From a bacterium (GTDB lineage: Bacteria; SZUA-79; Acidulodesulfobacterales; Acidulodesulfobacteraceae): a stretch of DNA of 64,000 nt. The notes under the pieces were generated by a model. The model had not been told where the DNA came from. It did not search any database and saw nothing but the letters and a program-made list of their open reading frames with translations. Shown here piece by piece: positions 1 through 8,340 of this stretch. Numbering within the stretch: position 1 is the stretch's first letter; every line of letters begins with the position of its first letter. The stretch spans positions 1-64,000 of the forward strand of contig JAKAFU010000004.1 of NCBI GenBank assembly GCA_021825865.1, given 5' to 3'. Made by a program: the position numbers and the translations under genes.

Positions 1-80
1 AATTTTAAATCAGCGTTGACAAACAAAAGATATTAAAAAGTTAATATTTTTGCAGTAAATAATAATTGAAATAAAATTAT

Positions 81-125
81 GACATATTAAAAGTTGACAA
101 TAATAGACATATTAAAAGTTGACAA
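81..125. repeat. 20-bp direct repeat, two copies
   Basis: Two identical 20-bp copies (81-100 and 106-125) lie 25 bp apart and each ends in GTTGACAA. The same eight bases also occur at 15-22. The core TTGACA equals a -35 box, but I see no well-spaced -10 box after any copy. The repeats lie just downstream of the minus-strand prepilin peptidase gene, and the gene that would follow on the left is outside the window. They could be operator sites or decay products of a repeat. Confidence 0.5.
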
Positions 126-164
126 CAGGGTTTTTTTAAGTTTTTTTAACAATTTTTAATATAT

Positions 165-1265
165 CTATCTTCTTATAAAATCTATATAAATATTCACAAG
201 ATAGCTTCCGTAAAAAATATATAGAACGGCAGCCGTTGAGAGAAACGGTCCGAACGGTATTTTCGATGATATAAAATCCTCATCTGATTTATCATTTAAG
301 TTTGCTCCGCGTTTCTCTAAATCTATTTCTTGGTCCGTATTGCTAATGTTAATATTAGCAATATTATCATTATTGCCCGCGCTATTTAAATTATGCGATA
401 AAGAGTTTGTATAATCAATGATATCGCTATGGCGATTGCCGCTATTATAATTATTGTTGTTTTTGATTAAATTTCCTTTATTGCTCCGGCTGCTTATTGT
501 TTTTGTGCGCTCTTGAATATTTAAATATAATACGCTCAATATAAATCCCAAAAGTCCAAAAACAGAACCTGCAAATATTGTAAAAATTACGCCTTTTACC
601 CCTAAAAATGCGCCTATCCCGGCTATAAGCTTTATATCGCCGCCGCCCAGCCCTTCTTTTTTTCTGACCGATTCATAAAAAACCGCTATCAGATAAAAAA
701 ATAAACCTCCTGCAATAAAACCGGCAAAAGGAAACAAAAACCCTTTATGCAATAGAAAAATATTAAATAAAAACCCGGCAATAATCAAAATGATGTTTAA
801 AGAGTCCGGAATTATACGGTGAAACAAATCTATAAAAGAAATAGGGATTAGAATTAATATGAAAAAACCGTATGCCATAAACAACAGCAGCCTTCGTGTT
901 AAATAATCTTTGAAAAGCGGTAAGTTATAAGAAGTTATGTTAAAATGAAAAAAAGCATTATAAAACAATTTTATAAATAATAAATAAAATAAAATAGCAC
1001 TCAGTAATTCAATAGCGGGATAAATAAAAGGTATTCTTTTACCGCAGGCGCGGCATTTTCCTCTTAATATAATATAGCTGACGACAGGAATATTGTCGTA
1101 AAATTTTATCTTCGTTCCGCATTCAGGACACGATGATGCAGGAAATAACAAAGATTTACCTTCCGGCAGCCTATATATGACAACATTAAGGAAGCTGCCG
1201 AACACCAGACCAAAAATAAATATAAAAAACGATGCAAAATAAAATAAATTATCCGTCAGCAGCAT
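165..1265 (-). CDS. pilD: Prepilin peptidase / N-methyltransferase (type IV pilus, A24 family)
   Basis: This inner-membrane enzyme cleaves the leader of type IV prepilins or pseudopilins and methylates the new N-terminus. The N-terminal methylase domain has the zinc tetracysteine (C46, C49, C71, C74) after the usual GSFLNVVIYRLP stretch. Both aspartates of the peptidase are present, in SFIDLFHRIIPD and GGGDIKL. Several hydrophobic helices follow the family pattern. Residues about 255-325 are an Asn/Ser-rich, low-complexity insertion between the last helices, which explains a length (366 aa) above the usual 250-290. The gene stands alone with no pilin genes nearby. No clear Shine-Dalgarno precedes the ATG. 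Confidence 0.93.
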   Translation of the reverse strand: MLLTDNLFYFASFFIFIFGLVFGSFLNVVIYRLPEGKSLLFPASSCPECGTKIKFYDNIPVVSYIILRGKCRACGKRIPFIYPAIELLSAILFYLLFIKLFYNAFFHFNITSYNLPLFKDYLTRRLLLFMAYGFFILILIPISFIDLFHRIIPDSLNIILIIAGFLFNIFLLHKGFLFPFAGFIAGGLFFYLIAVFYESVRKKEGLGGGDIKLIAGIGAFLGVKGVIFTIFAGSVFGLLGFILSVLYLNIQERTKTISSRSNKGNLIKNNNNYNSGNRHSDIIDYTNSLSHNLNSAGNNDNIANINISNTDQEIDLEKRGANLNDKSDEDFISSKIPFGPFLSTAAVLYIFYGSYLVNIYIDFIRR

Positions 1266-1464
1266 TTAATTATAAACTTATTTAATAAATATCATATTTA
1301 ATAAATATAGCCGATTTATTTGCACATTGCTATTAAAAACAGCATATCTTCAGATTGATTTATTTTACAATACATCTATAGTAAATTAAAGAGATTTTTT
1401 AATTTGTATCTACCGCGGAAAACAGTCAGAGCAAAGGACGCATACAGCGCATTAATATGGAATG

Positions 1465-1580
1465 AAACTTTTAGCCTTCTTGTATATAATTAATATATAA
1501 TTAAGATGGCACAAAACTTTGAGCCATCTCATGTATAATTAATATAGTATAAAACTTTGAGCTTTCTTATATAATATGAA
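1465..1580. repeat. Imperfect direct repeats in an AT-rich gap (1266-1615)
   Basis: The 350-base gap between pilD and the M29 peptidase gene holds three imperfect copies starting at about 1465, 1513 and 1551. Each begins AAACTTT(T/G)AGC and the first two continue into a shared GTATAATTAATATA tail. No credible ORF is present. Both flanking genes are on the minus strand, so the repeats lie in the leader of pilD or the trailer of the peptidase gene. Their role is unknown. Confidence 0.5.
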
Positions 1581-1615
1581 TAATGATATAAAATCTTTAC
1601 ACAACACGCAGCGGT

Positions 1616-2719
1616 TTACAGTTTGAATACAGCGCCCGATTTAGTTGTAACCGTGATATTCGGATTAAACAGAATAAAATCTTCGTGAAAATTAACCCTT
1701 ACATTTCCTCCGAAAGACGAATTATCCCCTAAAGCCATATGTATAGTACCGTAGATTTTTTCAGCCTCTAATATGTTTAAAAAATTTTTCGCCGATTTAT
1801 TTGTTCCTATGCCAAGTTCTGCAATATTTGAAACCAGTTCGTTATTTTTTATAGCCGACATAATATGAGCTTTAAATTTATCGGTACCTTCAATATATTT
1901 TACCTTGCCGTTTTCAATAAAAACAGTAAGCGGTTCGTCCAGTTTTTTAGTAGGTGAATATTCCATGACAAATTTGCCTTTCGTTCTCCCCTCTATAGGT
2001 GCTGTATAAACCTCTCCGGCAGGTAAATTACTGAATGTTCCGGGTTTGTCAAGCAGTCCGGTATCCGCCATGAATCCATTGTCTCTTATATAAAACATTA
2101 CATCTGTTCCGTTATTTGACGTTATATTGATAGTCAAAGCATCTTTAAGCTTATTATTTATTTCCAGAGTAAATTCTGCTAATTCTGCTGGGTCGATATT
2201 TAAAGCAGTACTGAAAATAGAATCTTCAAATAAAGGCAGACTGGCAAATCTGGCATCGCCGTATTTGGTGAGCAAATCTCTGAATAATGTATGGCTTGTA
2301 GAAAAATTAGGCAATGCTATAACACAATCAACGCAGCTGCCGTTGTTTGTTTTTATAAATTCTGACAGGAAATTCTTCTCATTTTGTTTTAGCGTTTTAT
2401 TTCTTATATTGTCCCATAATTTATTTTCAACAATAAAATCGGTAATTTTGTCGCCGAAAGCTGTTTCCCAAATTAAAAAAGGGGGTTCGGTGCCGTGTTC
2501 TTTAAGTGAATCGTATTCCCGATATTTTATTTTAGCAAAATCCGCTCCTATATCTTTGAAGTCATTTGCTATGCCGATAAGCTTAATTCTTCTTTGCCTA
2601 TCGTTTTCCGTCAAATTTTCGTCAGGCAAAATTTTATCGGTATATATAAGGCAAGTTTCATCAGATTTAATATTGAAATTTTTTTTGAATATATTTTCTA
2701 TAATTGTTTTTTTATCCAT
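1616..2719 (-). CDS. M29-family metallo-aminopeptidase (aminopeptidase T/AmpS-like)
   Basis: This is a cytoplasmic exopeptidase family (COG2309) that uses two metal ions to remove N-terminal residues from peptides. The 367-aa length is close to the family norm of about 370-410. The C-terminal half carries the family's metal-site order: Glu in APIEGRTKG, Glu in NIAELGIG, His in YGTIHMALGDN, and the closing His-x-Asp in FHEDFIL. The N-terminal half has the expected alpha/beta fold-like sequence. The gene is alone on the minus strand. Substrate specificity cannot be told from sequence. Confidence 0.88.
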   Translation of the reverse strand: MDKKTIIENIFKKNFNIKSDETCLIYTDKILPDENLTENDRQRRIKLIGIANDFKDIGADFAKIKYREYDSLKEHGTEPPFLIWETAFGDKITDFIVENKLWDNIRNKTLKQNEKNFLSEFIKTNNGSCVDCVIALPNFSTSHTLFRDLLTKYGDARFASLPLFEDSIFSTALNIDPAELAEFTLEINNKLKDALTINITSNNGTDVMFYIRDNGFMADTGLLDKPGTFSNLPAGEVYTAPIEGRTKGKFVMEYSPTKKLDEPLTVFIENGKVKYIEGTDKFKAHIMSAIKNNELVSNIAELGIGTNKSAKNFLNILEAEKIYGTIHMALGDNSSFGGNVRVNFHEDFILFNPNITVTTKSGAVFKL

Positions 2720-2979
2720 TTAATTCAATATTCTTTATTATTTTCTATTATTTTTATTATTTTATTTCTATTTTTATTATTATTTTTATTAATACGCTAA
2801 AATTACAGACTGTTTTATTTTCTCTTTATTTGATAATGTTCTGTTTGACAGGCAATGATTATAATAACAAAAAGCTATTTTGCCTATATCTGCCGGTATT
2901 TATCTTTATTTCATTAAAAACATGAAAATTAGCAGTTAGTTCGGTTTATATCTACCCGTATCGTATCTATCTTTAATTT

Positions 2980-3021
2980 ACCCGTCATGCGCAGCTGCTT
3001 TACGGTCTGCGTATGACGGGT
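2980..3021. terminator. Hairpin in the gap between the M29 gene and tpx
   Basis: A 15-bp inverted repeat with one mismatch (arms 2980-2994 and 3007-3021, 12-nt loop) contains ACCCGTCATGCGCAG and its near complement. It is far more G+C-rich than its surroundings. It lies about 70 bases past the stop of tpx on the minus strand, so termination of tpx is the likely role, but neither side has a good U-tract. Nothing else is recognisable in the 2720-3092 gap, which is A/T homopolymer-rich. Confidence 0.5.
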
Positions 3022-3092
3022 ATTATAATAGTTTATAAGTTAAAACTTAATATTAATAAAATATTAAGATATAAATACAGATGCTAATAAAA

Positions 3093-3593
3093 TTATTTTA
3101 ACGCCTTGAGCACATCTTCATAATCCGGTTCTTGCGTTATTTCCGGAACTAATTGTTTATAAATAATTTTGCCTTCCTTATTTACAATAAAAACCGCTCT
3201 TGCGGTTAATCCTTTCAAAGCGCCTTCGCCTATAATAACACCGTATTTTTCCATATCTTTATATCTAAAATCAGAAGCTACGGTAATGTTTTTTATACTA
3301 AAACTTTCACAGAATCTATTTTGAGCAAAAGGCAAATCCATAGAGATTATATTTACATCAATATTCTCAAACTTAGACAGGATTTCATTGAATTTCTTTG
3401 TTTCCATTTCGCATACAGGAGTGTCAAGCGAAGGTACGGTAATTATCAATTGAACTTTTGCATTTTCGCCGCCCAATTCCTTTTCCTTTAAATCTTTAGC
3501 TACAACAATAACCTTAGGAGCTTTATCTCCCACATTTAATGCCGGTCCTGCCAACGATGTAGCATTGCCTTTTAAAGAAACTGTTTCTGACAT
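3093..3593 (-). CDS. tpx: Thiol peroxidase (Tpx, 2-Cys peroxiredoxin)
   Basis: Tpx reduces H2O2 and alkyl hydroperoxides with electrons from thioredoxin. From the start chosen here the protein has 166 aa, with the peroxidatic cysteine at C61 (SLDTPVCEMET) and the resolving cysteine at C95 (NRFCESF), the same positions as in E. coli Tpx. An in-frame upstream ATG would add 21 residues, but the ATG at 3593 is preceded by AAGGAGGATTAAA, a near-perfect ribosome binding site, so the shorter form is preferred. A thioredoxin reductase gene is in the same window (44.9-45.8 kb). Confidence 0.95.
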   Translation of the reverse strand: MSETVSLKGNATSLAGPALNVGDKAPKVIVVAKDLKEKELGGENAKVQLIITVPSLDTPVCEMETKKFNEILSKFENIDVNIISMDLPFAQNRFCESFSIKNITVASDFRYKDMEKYGVIIGEGALKGLTARAVFIVNKEGKIIYKQLVPEITQEPDYEDVLKALK

Positions 3594-3864
3594 TTTAATC
3601 CTCCTTAATGTTAATTTAGCAGTTAATTTAAATTCAACGGTTAATTTCTTAACCATATTTATTTATATAAAAAATTTATATAAATAAATAGACAGATAAA
3701 CAGATTAATAATAAAAATAAAACACCATTTTATTATTAATCTGTTTAAATATATATACCATATTTTATTATTATATTCAATATAATTATCAATATTATTT
3801 ATTAAATGATATTGATAATTATTGCAGTTATAAAACCTAACTTCAATCGTCGATTGCAACTATT

Positions 3865-4059
3865 TTATTTTTTAGATTTCAAACCGGTTTTTATAGCAAT
3901 TTTATTTTTAGGCTTGTCGTAAATTTCGGAGATTTTTCTTATGACCGCTTTGTTTGCGTTGTTCTCTACCGGACGTTCTTTGATTGAAACTTCCATCGTT
4001 CCGTCGTTTAATATTTCATAGCCTTCTGTTTTTAAACCTGTTTTTACCGCAACAGACAT
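3865..4059 (-). CDS. DUF167/YggU-like small protein
   Basis: This 64-aa protein matches the core of the DUF167 (UPF0235, YggU) family: a basic strand, then the ERPVENNANKAVIRKISE segment, which corresponds to the family signature PPveGkANkal, and a closing GLKSKK. Typical members have about 95-100 residues, so this is a compact form. Function of the family is not established. It lies 44 bp downstream of the TauE/SafE gene on the same strand and may share its transcript. The 270-base stretch between it and tpx has no supported gene. Confidence 0.65.
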   Translation of the reverse strand: MSVAVKTGLKTEGYEILNDGTMEVSIKERPVENNANKAVIRKISEIYDKPKNKIAIKTGLKSKK

Positions 4060-4103
4060 TTTTTTTGCATAAAATGTTATATCTGCCTAAAAATATATCG
4101 GCA

Positions 4104-4994
4104 TTATTTAAATATATAAAAAATACCGATAAATACTAGTACGGCAATCAGCGTATAGCTAAGATATTCTTCTTTAACATACTTTGATTTTGATACTATA
4201 GGTCCTAAAGAAGAACCTGCAATTATACCCGCTATTGAAATTAATAATAAAAAAGGCAAAACATGAACACCCATAGAAAGATAATTTGTAACGCTTGTTA
4301 AAGATGAAATAAGTATAGAAAAAACGCTCGTTCCCGCAACTATCATCATCGGAAGATTCAGCATCCCCGACATAAAAGGAACCAGTAAAAAACCTCCTCC
4401 TACTCCAAATACAGACGAAATTATAGCAACAACCATACCTGCTATAAATGCAAAAATCGGATTAAAATTATATTCCTTATTAAAATATCTTATTTTTACG
4501 TTTCTGAAATTTACTTCAAGAGTTTTTATAGCATTATCTTCTAATTTTAAACCTTTGTCTGATACAGGATTAAGTTTTTGTTTTCTTTTTTTTGAAATAA
4601 TTTTATATATAAGCAGAATACTTATAAAAAGAGTGAGGTAGCCAAAAAAATATTTAAACGATTTAAGCTCATATAAATAATGTTTTGAAAACCATGAACC
4701 TAAAATAGCTCCGACTATTCCGCCGGAAGCTATTATTGCGCCTAGAATTAACGAAATTCTTTTTTGTCTTATAAACAGTGGAACGGCAATTAACGGAGTT
4801 ACTATTGTTAATATCTGACTCATAACCTTAACGGAATTTGCATCTTTTACATGCAGTATCGTAATGAAACCGAAACTGGCAAATATTCCGCCGGCTGCGC
4901 CTATTGTAGAAAAGATAAGCCCGGTAAACAAAGCCCATGCAAATGCTATAAAATAAAAGAGGAAATGGGAAAAGAAAATCACTTTCCCTCCCAC
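4104..4994 (-). CDS. TauE/SafE-family membrane permease
   Basis: This is a polytopic inner-membrane protein of the TauE/SafE (DUF81) family, members of which export sulfite, sulfoacetate or related anions. The 296-aa protein has the duplicated architecture: glycine-rich motifs at the start of each half (STIGAAGGIFASFGF and SSVFGVGGGFLLVPFM) and about eight hydrophobic segments with a charged cytoplasmic loop near residues 135-170. The annotated start is GTG at 4994. A second GTG four codons in follows GGGAGGG too closely to be clearly better, so the start is uncertain. In a sulfur-metabolising host a sulfur oxyanion is a plausible substrate, but this is inference. Confidence 0.85.
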   Translation of the reverse strand: MGGKVIFFSHFLFYFIAFAWALFTGLIFSTIGAAGGIFASFGFITILHVKDANSVKVMSQILTIVTPLIAVPLFIRQKRISLILGAIIASGGIVGAILGSWFSKHYLYELKSFKYFFGYLTLFISILLIYKIISKKRKQKLNPVSDKGLKLEDNAIKTLEVNFRNVKIRYFNKEYNFNPIFAFIAGMVVAIISSVFGVGGGFLLVPFMSGMLNLPMMIVAGTSVFSILISSLTSVTNYLSMGVHVLPFLLLISIAGIIAGSSLGPIVSKSKYVKEEYLSYTLIAVLVFIGIFYIFK

Positions 4995-5273
4995 TTGTTA
5001 AATGAAGCAAGAAAAACTTTGATAAAACTTGAGAAATTATTCTTGCTAATATTTATATATCTCGATATCAGAATACTTCTTTTTTTAATCCAGTCTAACT
5101 GACTGATTTTATAAATTACTCACTGCATATTTGCAAACCCTCAAATAAGCATATGTTAAATATTATTTATTACGACAAATAATAGCATAAATATTAAATC
5201 ATTGCAATATTATTAGGTTATTGTCATTGCTGCTCTTGGAGATTGTATCGGACTTCACATGCTTTAGGATATT

Positions 5274-5795
5274 TCAGATGCGCTGCATATTGATTATACC
5301 AGTTTCTATAGCAGCTATTTTTTTGCTGCCGTCAGGATTGTCGGAATCGCCGCCACAGCAGTATAATTGCCATTGCAGCGTCCCGCATATAGAGTATTCA
5401 GCCTGCAGACCTTCAGGTTTTCCGTTATTATAATTAAATTCTATTAAAGTTTTTTGATTTACCCAGTTTATAAATTGCCTGCCATGCAATTTTCCGTTGA
5501 GATAATTTAATTCGTAATGCTTTTTGCCGTTCTTATAAAATCCTTCAGTTTTTCCATGAAGTTCGCCGACTGCATTATAATGACATATAGACTTTATTAT
5601 TATTTTTTCTTCGTCATAATATGTAATTACTTCCTTTAATGCCTCAAGACCATGTATTTTTTCTATTGAATTTAGAATATTTAAATTATTTATTTTATTT
5701 ATGTCAATATCAATATAATAATTGTTTACAGTGTTTAAATTATTAGCATCCGATATTTGATTAAATAACGGTAAGCTGTTATCTTTTTCTTTCAT
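5274..5795 (-). CDS. YwqK/MORN_2-repeat protein
   Basis: The 173-aa protein has an Asn-rich N-terminus and, from about residue 70, a run of imperfect strands of the MORN-like YwqK type: GELHGKTEGFYKNGKKHYELNY, then NGKLHGRQF, then NNGKPEGLQAEY. Such repeats occur in proteins annotated as YwqK-family antitoxins and in bacterial surface or cytosolic proteins of unknown role. There is no signal peptide and no adjacent toxin-like gene. A weak AAGGGA precedes the ATG. I cannot assign a function. Confidence 0.6.
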   Translation of the reverse strand: MKEKDNSLPLFNQISDANNLNTVNNYYIDIDINKINNLNILNSIEKIHGLEALKEVITYYDEEKIIIKSICHYNAVGELHGKTEGFYKNGKKHYELNYLNGKLHGRQFINWVNQKTLIEFNYNNGKPEGLQAEYSICGTLQWQLYCCGGDSDNPDGSKKIAAIETGIINMQRI

Positions 5796-6075
5796 TTTAT
5801 AATCCCTTATCTATTATAATATTATATATAGTATCATTATGTCAATATAATCAATATAATATAGATATCATAATAAAATCATATAAAAATATGAAAAACT
5901 AAGAGCATAAATCATGTTGAATGACCATAAATAAATAGCTTAACCCAACTTTATCACCATTAACAGAAATACCTGATATTGCTATGTTTATGGGACACAT
6001 AAATTTTTTTTGGGGACTGCAGAAAAAAAATAAAATACAATAATATCAATAGGTTATAATTTTAAATAATAAAAA

Positions 6076-6387
6076 TTATAGATGACTTTTACCCCATTCA
6101 TGAATAGCATCTAAAATTGGTTTTAAGCTCATACCTAAATCTGTCAGCGAATATTCTACTTTAGGCGGAACAACAGCATACACTTTTCTATTAATAATCC
6201 CTTGACTTTCAAGGTCTCTTAACTGCTGAGTAAGCATTTTCTGAGTTATGCCGTTTACACATTTTTTAAGCTCATTAAAGCGTTTAGTACCTGTGAAAAG
6301 TTCGCTTAATATTCTTACCTTCCAGCTTCCTCCTATTATTTCAAGAGTTTTCTCAACAGGACATATTATTTTATTATCTGTTTTCAT
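6076..6387 (-). CDS. HxlR-family transcriptional regulator
   Basis: This 103-aa winged-helix protein has the HxlR signature CPVEKTLEIIGGSWKVRIL followed by LFTGTKRFNELKK and a recognition segment TQKMLTQQLRDLESQGII. C9 is the conserved N-terminal cysteine that in several family members (YodB, QsrR type) senses quinones, aldehydes or disulfide stress. The gene is divergent from the double-CDGSH/DoxX pair across a 375-bp intergenic region, the usual arrangement for a regulator and its target. Confidence 0.92.
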   Translation of the reverse strand: MKTDNKIICPVEKTLEIIGGSWKVRILSELFTGTKRFNELKKCVNGITQKMLTQQLRDLESQGIINRKVYAVVPPKVEYSLTDLGMSLKPILDAIHEWGKSHL

Positions 6388-6659
6388 ATTGTTAATTTTT
6401 TTTTAAATTAATTTCTATTCATCATATTATTATATTATTTTTTTAATTTATTCAAAACAAAAAATTTATTTAATAAAATAATAATCTGCTTAGCCTATTG
6501 TTATCTTAATTATTTTATTGTCATATTATTATAATAATAATATTAATGTCAGGTATATTGTAGTAATAATTATACAGATACAAATAATATTTAATTATTA
6601 TAACAGTACTAATATTAAAAGGTATATTTTTAGTATCTATATAACAAAAAAGTGCATAC

Positions 6660-6688
6660 TTTACATAATTATATATTAGTCGTATTAT
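6660..6688 (+). promoter_or_regulatory. Predicted sigma70 promoter of the CDGSH-DoxX pair
   Basis: TTTACA (6660-6665) and TATTAT (6683-6688) are separated by exactly 17 bases and lie about 75 bases before the CDGSH start codon. The gap 6388-6762 is otherwise AT-rich with no ORF. Just upstream, an AGTAT (6632-6636) and an ATACT (6656-6660) form a loose dyad that might serve the neighbouring HxlR regulator; this part is speculative. Confidence 0.45.
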
Positions 6689-6762
6689 AAAATCAATGCA
6701 GATTTTAACAAAAAAAATAATCTACAACTAATTAATTAAAAGTAATTAAAAGGAGAAAAATT

Positions 6763-6984
6763 ATGAAAAAAGAGCCGCTAGTTTTAAATGGAATTAAGGA
6801 AACAACCTATATTTGCAAATGCGGAAAATCAAAAAATATGCCTTATTGCGACGGAAGCCATAAAACGCTTTCAGGAAATATTACCCCTTTTGTTTTAGAA
6901 CCGACAAGCGAAACAGTTTATATTTGCCAATGCGGAAAATCAAAAAATTTTCCATATTGCGATGGAAGCCATAAAAATTTATAG
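6763..6984 (+). CDS. Tandem CDGSH iron-sulfur protein
   Basis: The 73-aa protein consists of two CDGSH domains. Each has the 3Cys-1His [2Fe-2S] ligand set: C18, C20, C29, H33 and C55, C57, C66, H70, in the pattern CxC-x2-S-x3-P-x-CDGSH. Such bacterial miniature proteins bind redox-active, acid-labile clusters. Physiological partners are unknown. AAAAGGAG lies at good distance before the ATG. The DoxX-like gene follows after 107 bases on the same strand, and the HxlR gene is divergent, which suggests redox or electrophile-responsive control. Confidence 0.95.
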   Translation: MKKEPLVLNGIKETTYICKCGKSKNMPYCDGSHKTLSGNITPFVLEPTSETVYICQCGKSKNFPYCDGSHKNL

Positions 6985-7091
6985 TTTAAATAAATTTGTT
7001 AAAATCTGCTTTTGATAAAAAAATAAATTAAAAAAAATAAAAAATTTATTTTTTAACTAATATTTAATAATTTTTTTATGGAGAAATAAAA

Positions 7092-7505
7092 ATGAAAGCA
7101 AATTCTGCAGCATTATTTTTTTTACGATTTGTATTATTTTTAAGTTTTTTTTATCATGGCAGCGGTATTTTGTTTGACTGGTTTGACGGTCCAGGCATTG
7201 CGGGTTTTGCCGGATATATGAATTTTCCTGTTATAATTGCTGTTTTAGTAGGAATAGCAGAATTCACGGGGAGTTTAGCGATGGTTTCCGGCGTACTAAC
7301 AAGAATAGGTGCTTTAAATATCATGCTGGTCATGCTTGGCGCTATATTTATTTTACATTTGCCCCACGGATTCGATATTATGAAAAACGGCTACGAATAT
7401 GCCCTTACCGAATTTACGATAGCTCTTTCAATTTTTATTATGGGTCCGGGAGATTACACTTTAACTTCTATCGTAAAAAAAGATCTGCCGTTTATTTTAA
7501 GATAA
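7092..7505 (+). CDS. DoxX-family membrane protein
   Basis: This 137-aa protein has four hydrophobic helices and DoxX family features: FLRFVLFLSFFYHGSGILFDWF near the N-terminus, GIAEFTGSLAMVSGVLTRIGAL in the middle and a C-terminal GPGDYTL. Relatives include the small subunit of archaeal thiosulfate:quinone oxidoreductase, but most bacterial members have no assigned role. TGGAGAAA serves as ribosome binding site. It is downstream of the double-CDGSH gene and probably in the same HxlR-controlled transcript. Confidence 0.9.
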   Translation: MKANSAALFFLRFVLFLSFFYHGSGILFDWFDGPGIAGFAGYMNFPVIIAVLVGIAEFTGSLAMVSGVLTRIGALNIMLVMLGAIFILHLPHGFDIMKNGYEYALTEFTIALSIFIMGPGDYTLTSIVKKDLPFILR

Positions 7506-7530
7506 TTAACAACTAATATATTATATAATA

Positions 7531-7703
7531 TTGTAACGGCATATTCTTATATACTCTTGGATTGGGCAATATAAAAGCTGTTTTATGTGCCGTTGATATC
7601 GTTACGGCTTATAGCCGCCGGTTTTTATACGGCTCATCACTCAGCTTATACCAGTGTGAGTATGTCAATATATTGATTGATATCAATTAATATGCCGTTA
7701 CAA
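7531..7703. repeat. 173-bp segment bounded by perfect 15-bp inverted repeats
   Basis: TTGTAACGGCATATT (7531-7545) is matched exactly by its reverse complement at 7689-7703, and two more outer bases pair. The interior contains further CCGTT/AACGG half-palindromes (GCCGTTGATATCGTTACGGC at about 7592-7611) and a G+C content above the flanks. No ORF lies inside. The segment fills the middle of the 343-base gap after the DoxX gene. It could be a small non-autonomous mobile element (MITE-like) or a large structured RNA; no target-site duplication is obvious. Confidence 0.45.
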
Positions 7704-7848
7704 TAATTATTATTATATTATTGCAGTTATTATTAATTGCAGATAAAAGGTAAAAAGTAATGAACGGTTATTAAATTTTACTCAAATAATTTCTGAGAAT
7801 CAGGGTTTTCTATAATTTTATTCCTTTATTTCTTTATTTCTTTGCGCA

Positions 7849-8178
7849 TCAAAGCGCAATATATACTGCTCCGGACTTAACCAATTTTGCAATTTCATAA
7901 ACGCCGGCAGGCACTATCGCGGCATAATCCGGCACATCGCTGTCTTTAAGGTCAAACATATTCATTGCATTTCTGCAAACGTATATTTTTGTTTTTTCAT
8001 TAAGACTGTCCTTGAGCTGATTTCTTAGCTGAGCGTGATGAAGAAGCGAAACTACCGAAGGTCCGAAAAATACGACGGTTATTTCTTCCGTATCTTCTAT
8101 TGCAGACAAATTTTTAATTACGTTAAATGAAAGAGCAGGCATTATAGTGCCGTTTGTAACCTGAATAACATATTTCAT
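7849..8178 (-). CDS. DsrE-family protein (first of three in the window)
   Basis: From the ATG at 8178, which is preceded by TGGAGG at good spacing, this is a 109-aa protein of the DsrE/DsrF-like fold; an upstream in-frame start would add 26 residues without a ribosome binding site. The family pattern is clear: strand KYVIQVTN, VVFFGPSVVSLL, the single cysteine C68 in KIYVCRNAMN, and the end AGVYEIAKLVKSGAVYI. In DsrE-like carriers a cysteine at this place holds persulfide. Its partner is unknown, and the gene is isolated. Confidence 0.85.
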   Translation of the reverse strand: MKYVIQVTNGTIMPALSFNVIKNLSAIEDTEEITVVFFGPSVVSLLHHAQLRNQLKDSLNEKTKIYVCRNAMNMFDLKDSDVPDYAAIVPAGVYEIAKLVKSGAVYIAL

Positions 8179-8340
8179 AAAAAACCTCCATAAAATTATA
8201 AAATTAACTTGTGGCGGAGAAACTATTTCTCCGCCGAAGGATAAAGAAAATCCCACAATTTATTTACGTATGAATATTTTATGGCAGACGCAATATTGCA
8301 GTATTTGTTAAAGTGAACTATCCATCAATAAATTGAAATG

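Noticed and set aside
2127-2723. 198-aa ORF on the + strand
   Set aside because: It is antisense to the well-conserved M29 peptidase gene and has no family features or ribosome binding site.
3594-3656. N-terminal extension of Tpx
   Set aside because: The internal ATG has a near-perfect Shine-Dalgarno and gives the standard Tpx length with C61/C95.
3659-3859. 66-aa ORF on the minus strand between tpx and the DUF167 gene
   Set aside because: It has low-complexity Ile/Tyr/Asn/Phe composition typical of translated AT-rich intergenic DNA.
5985-6030. GGGAC/GGGGAC-containing stretch, also near 42470 and 53258, as a dispersed repeat
   Set aside because: Only six to eight bases are shared and the flanks differ, so no repeat family can be supported.
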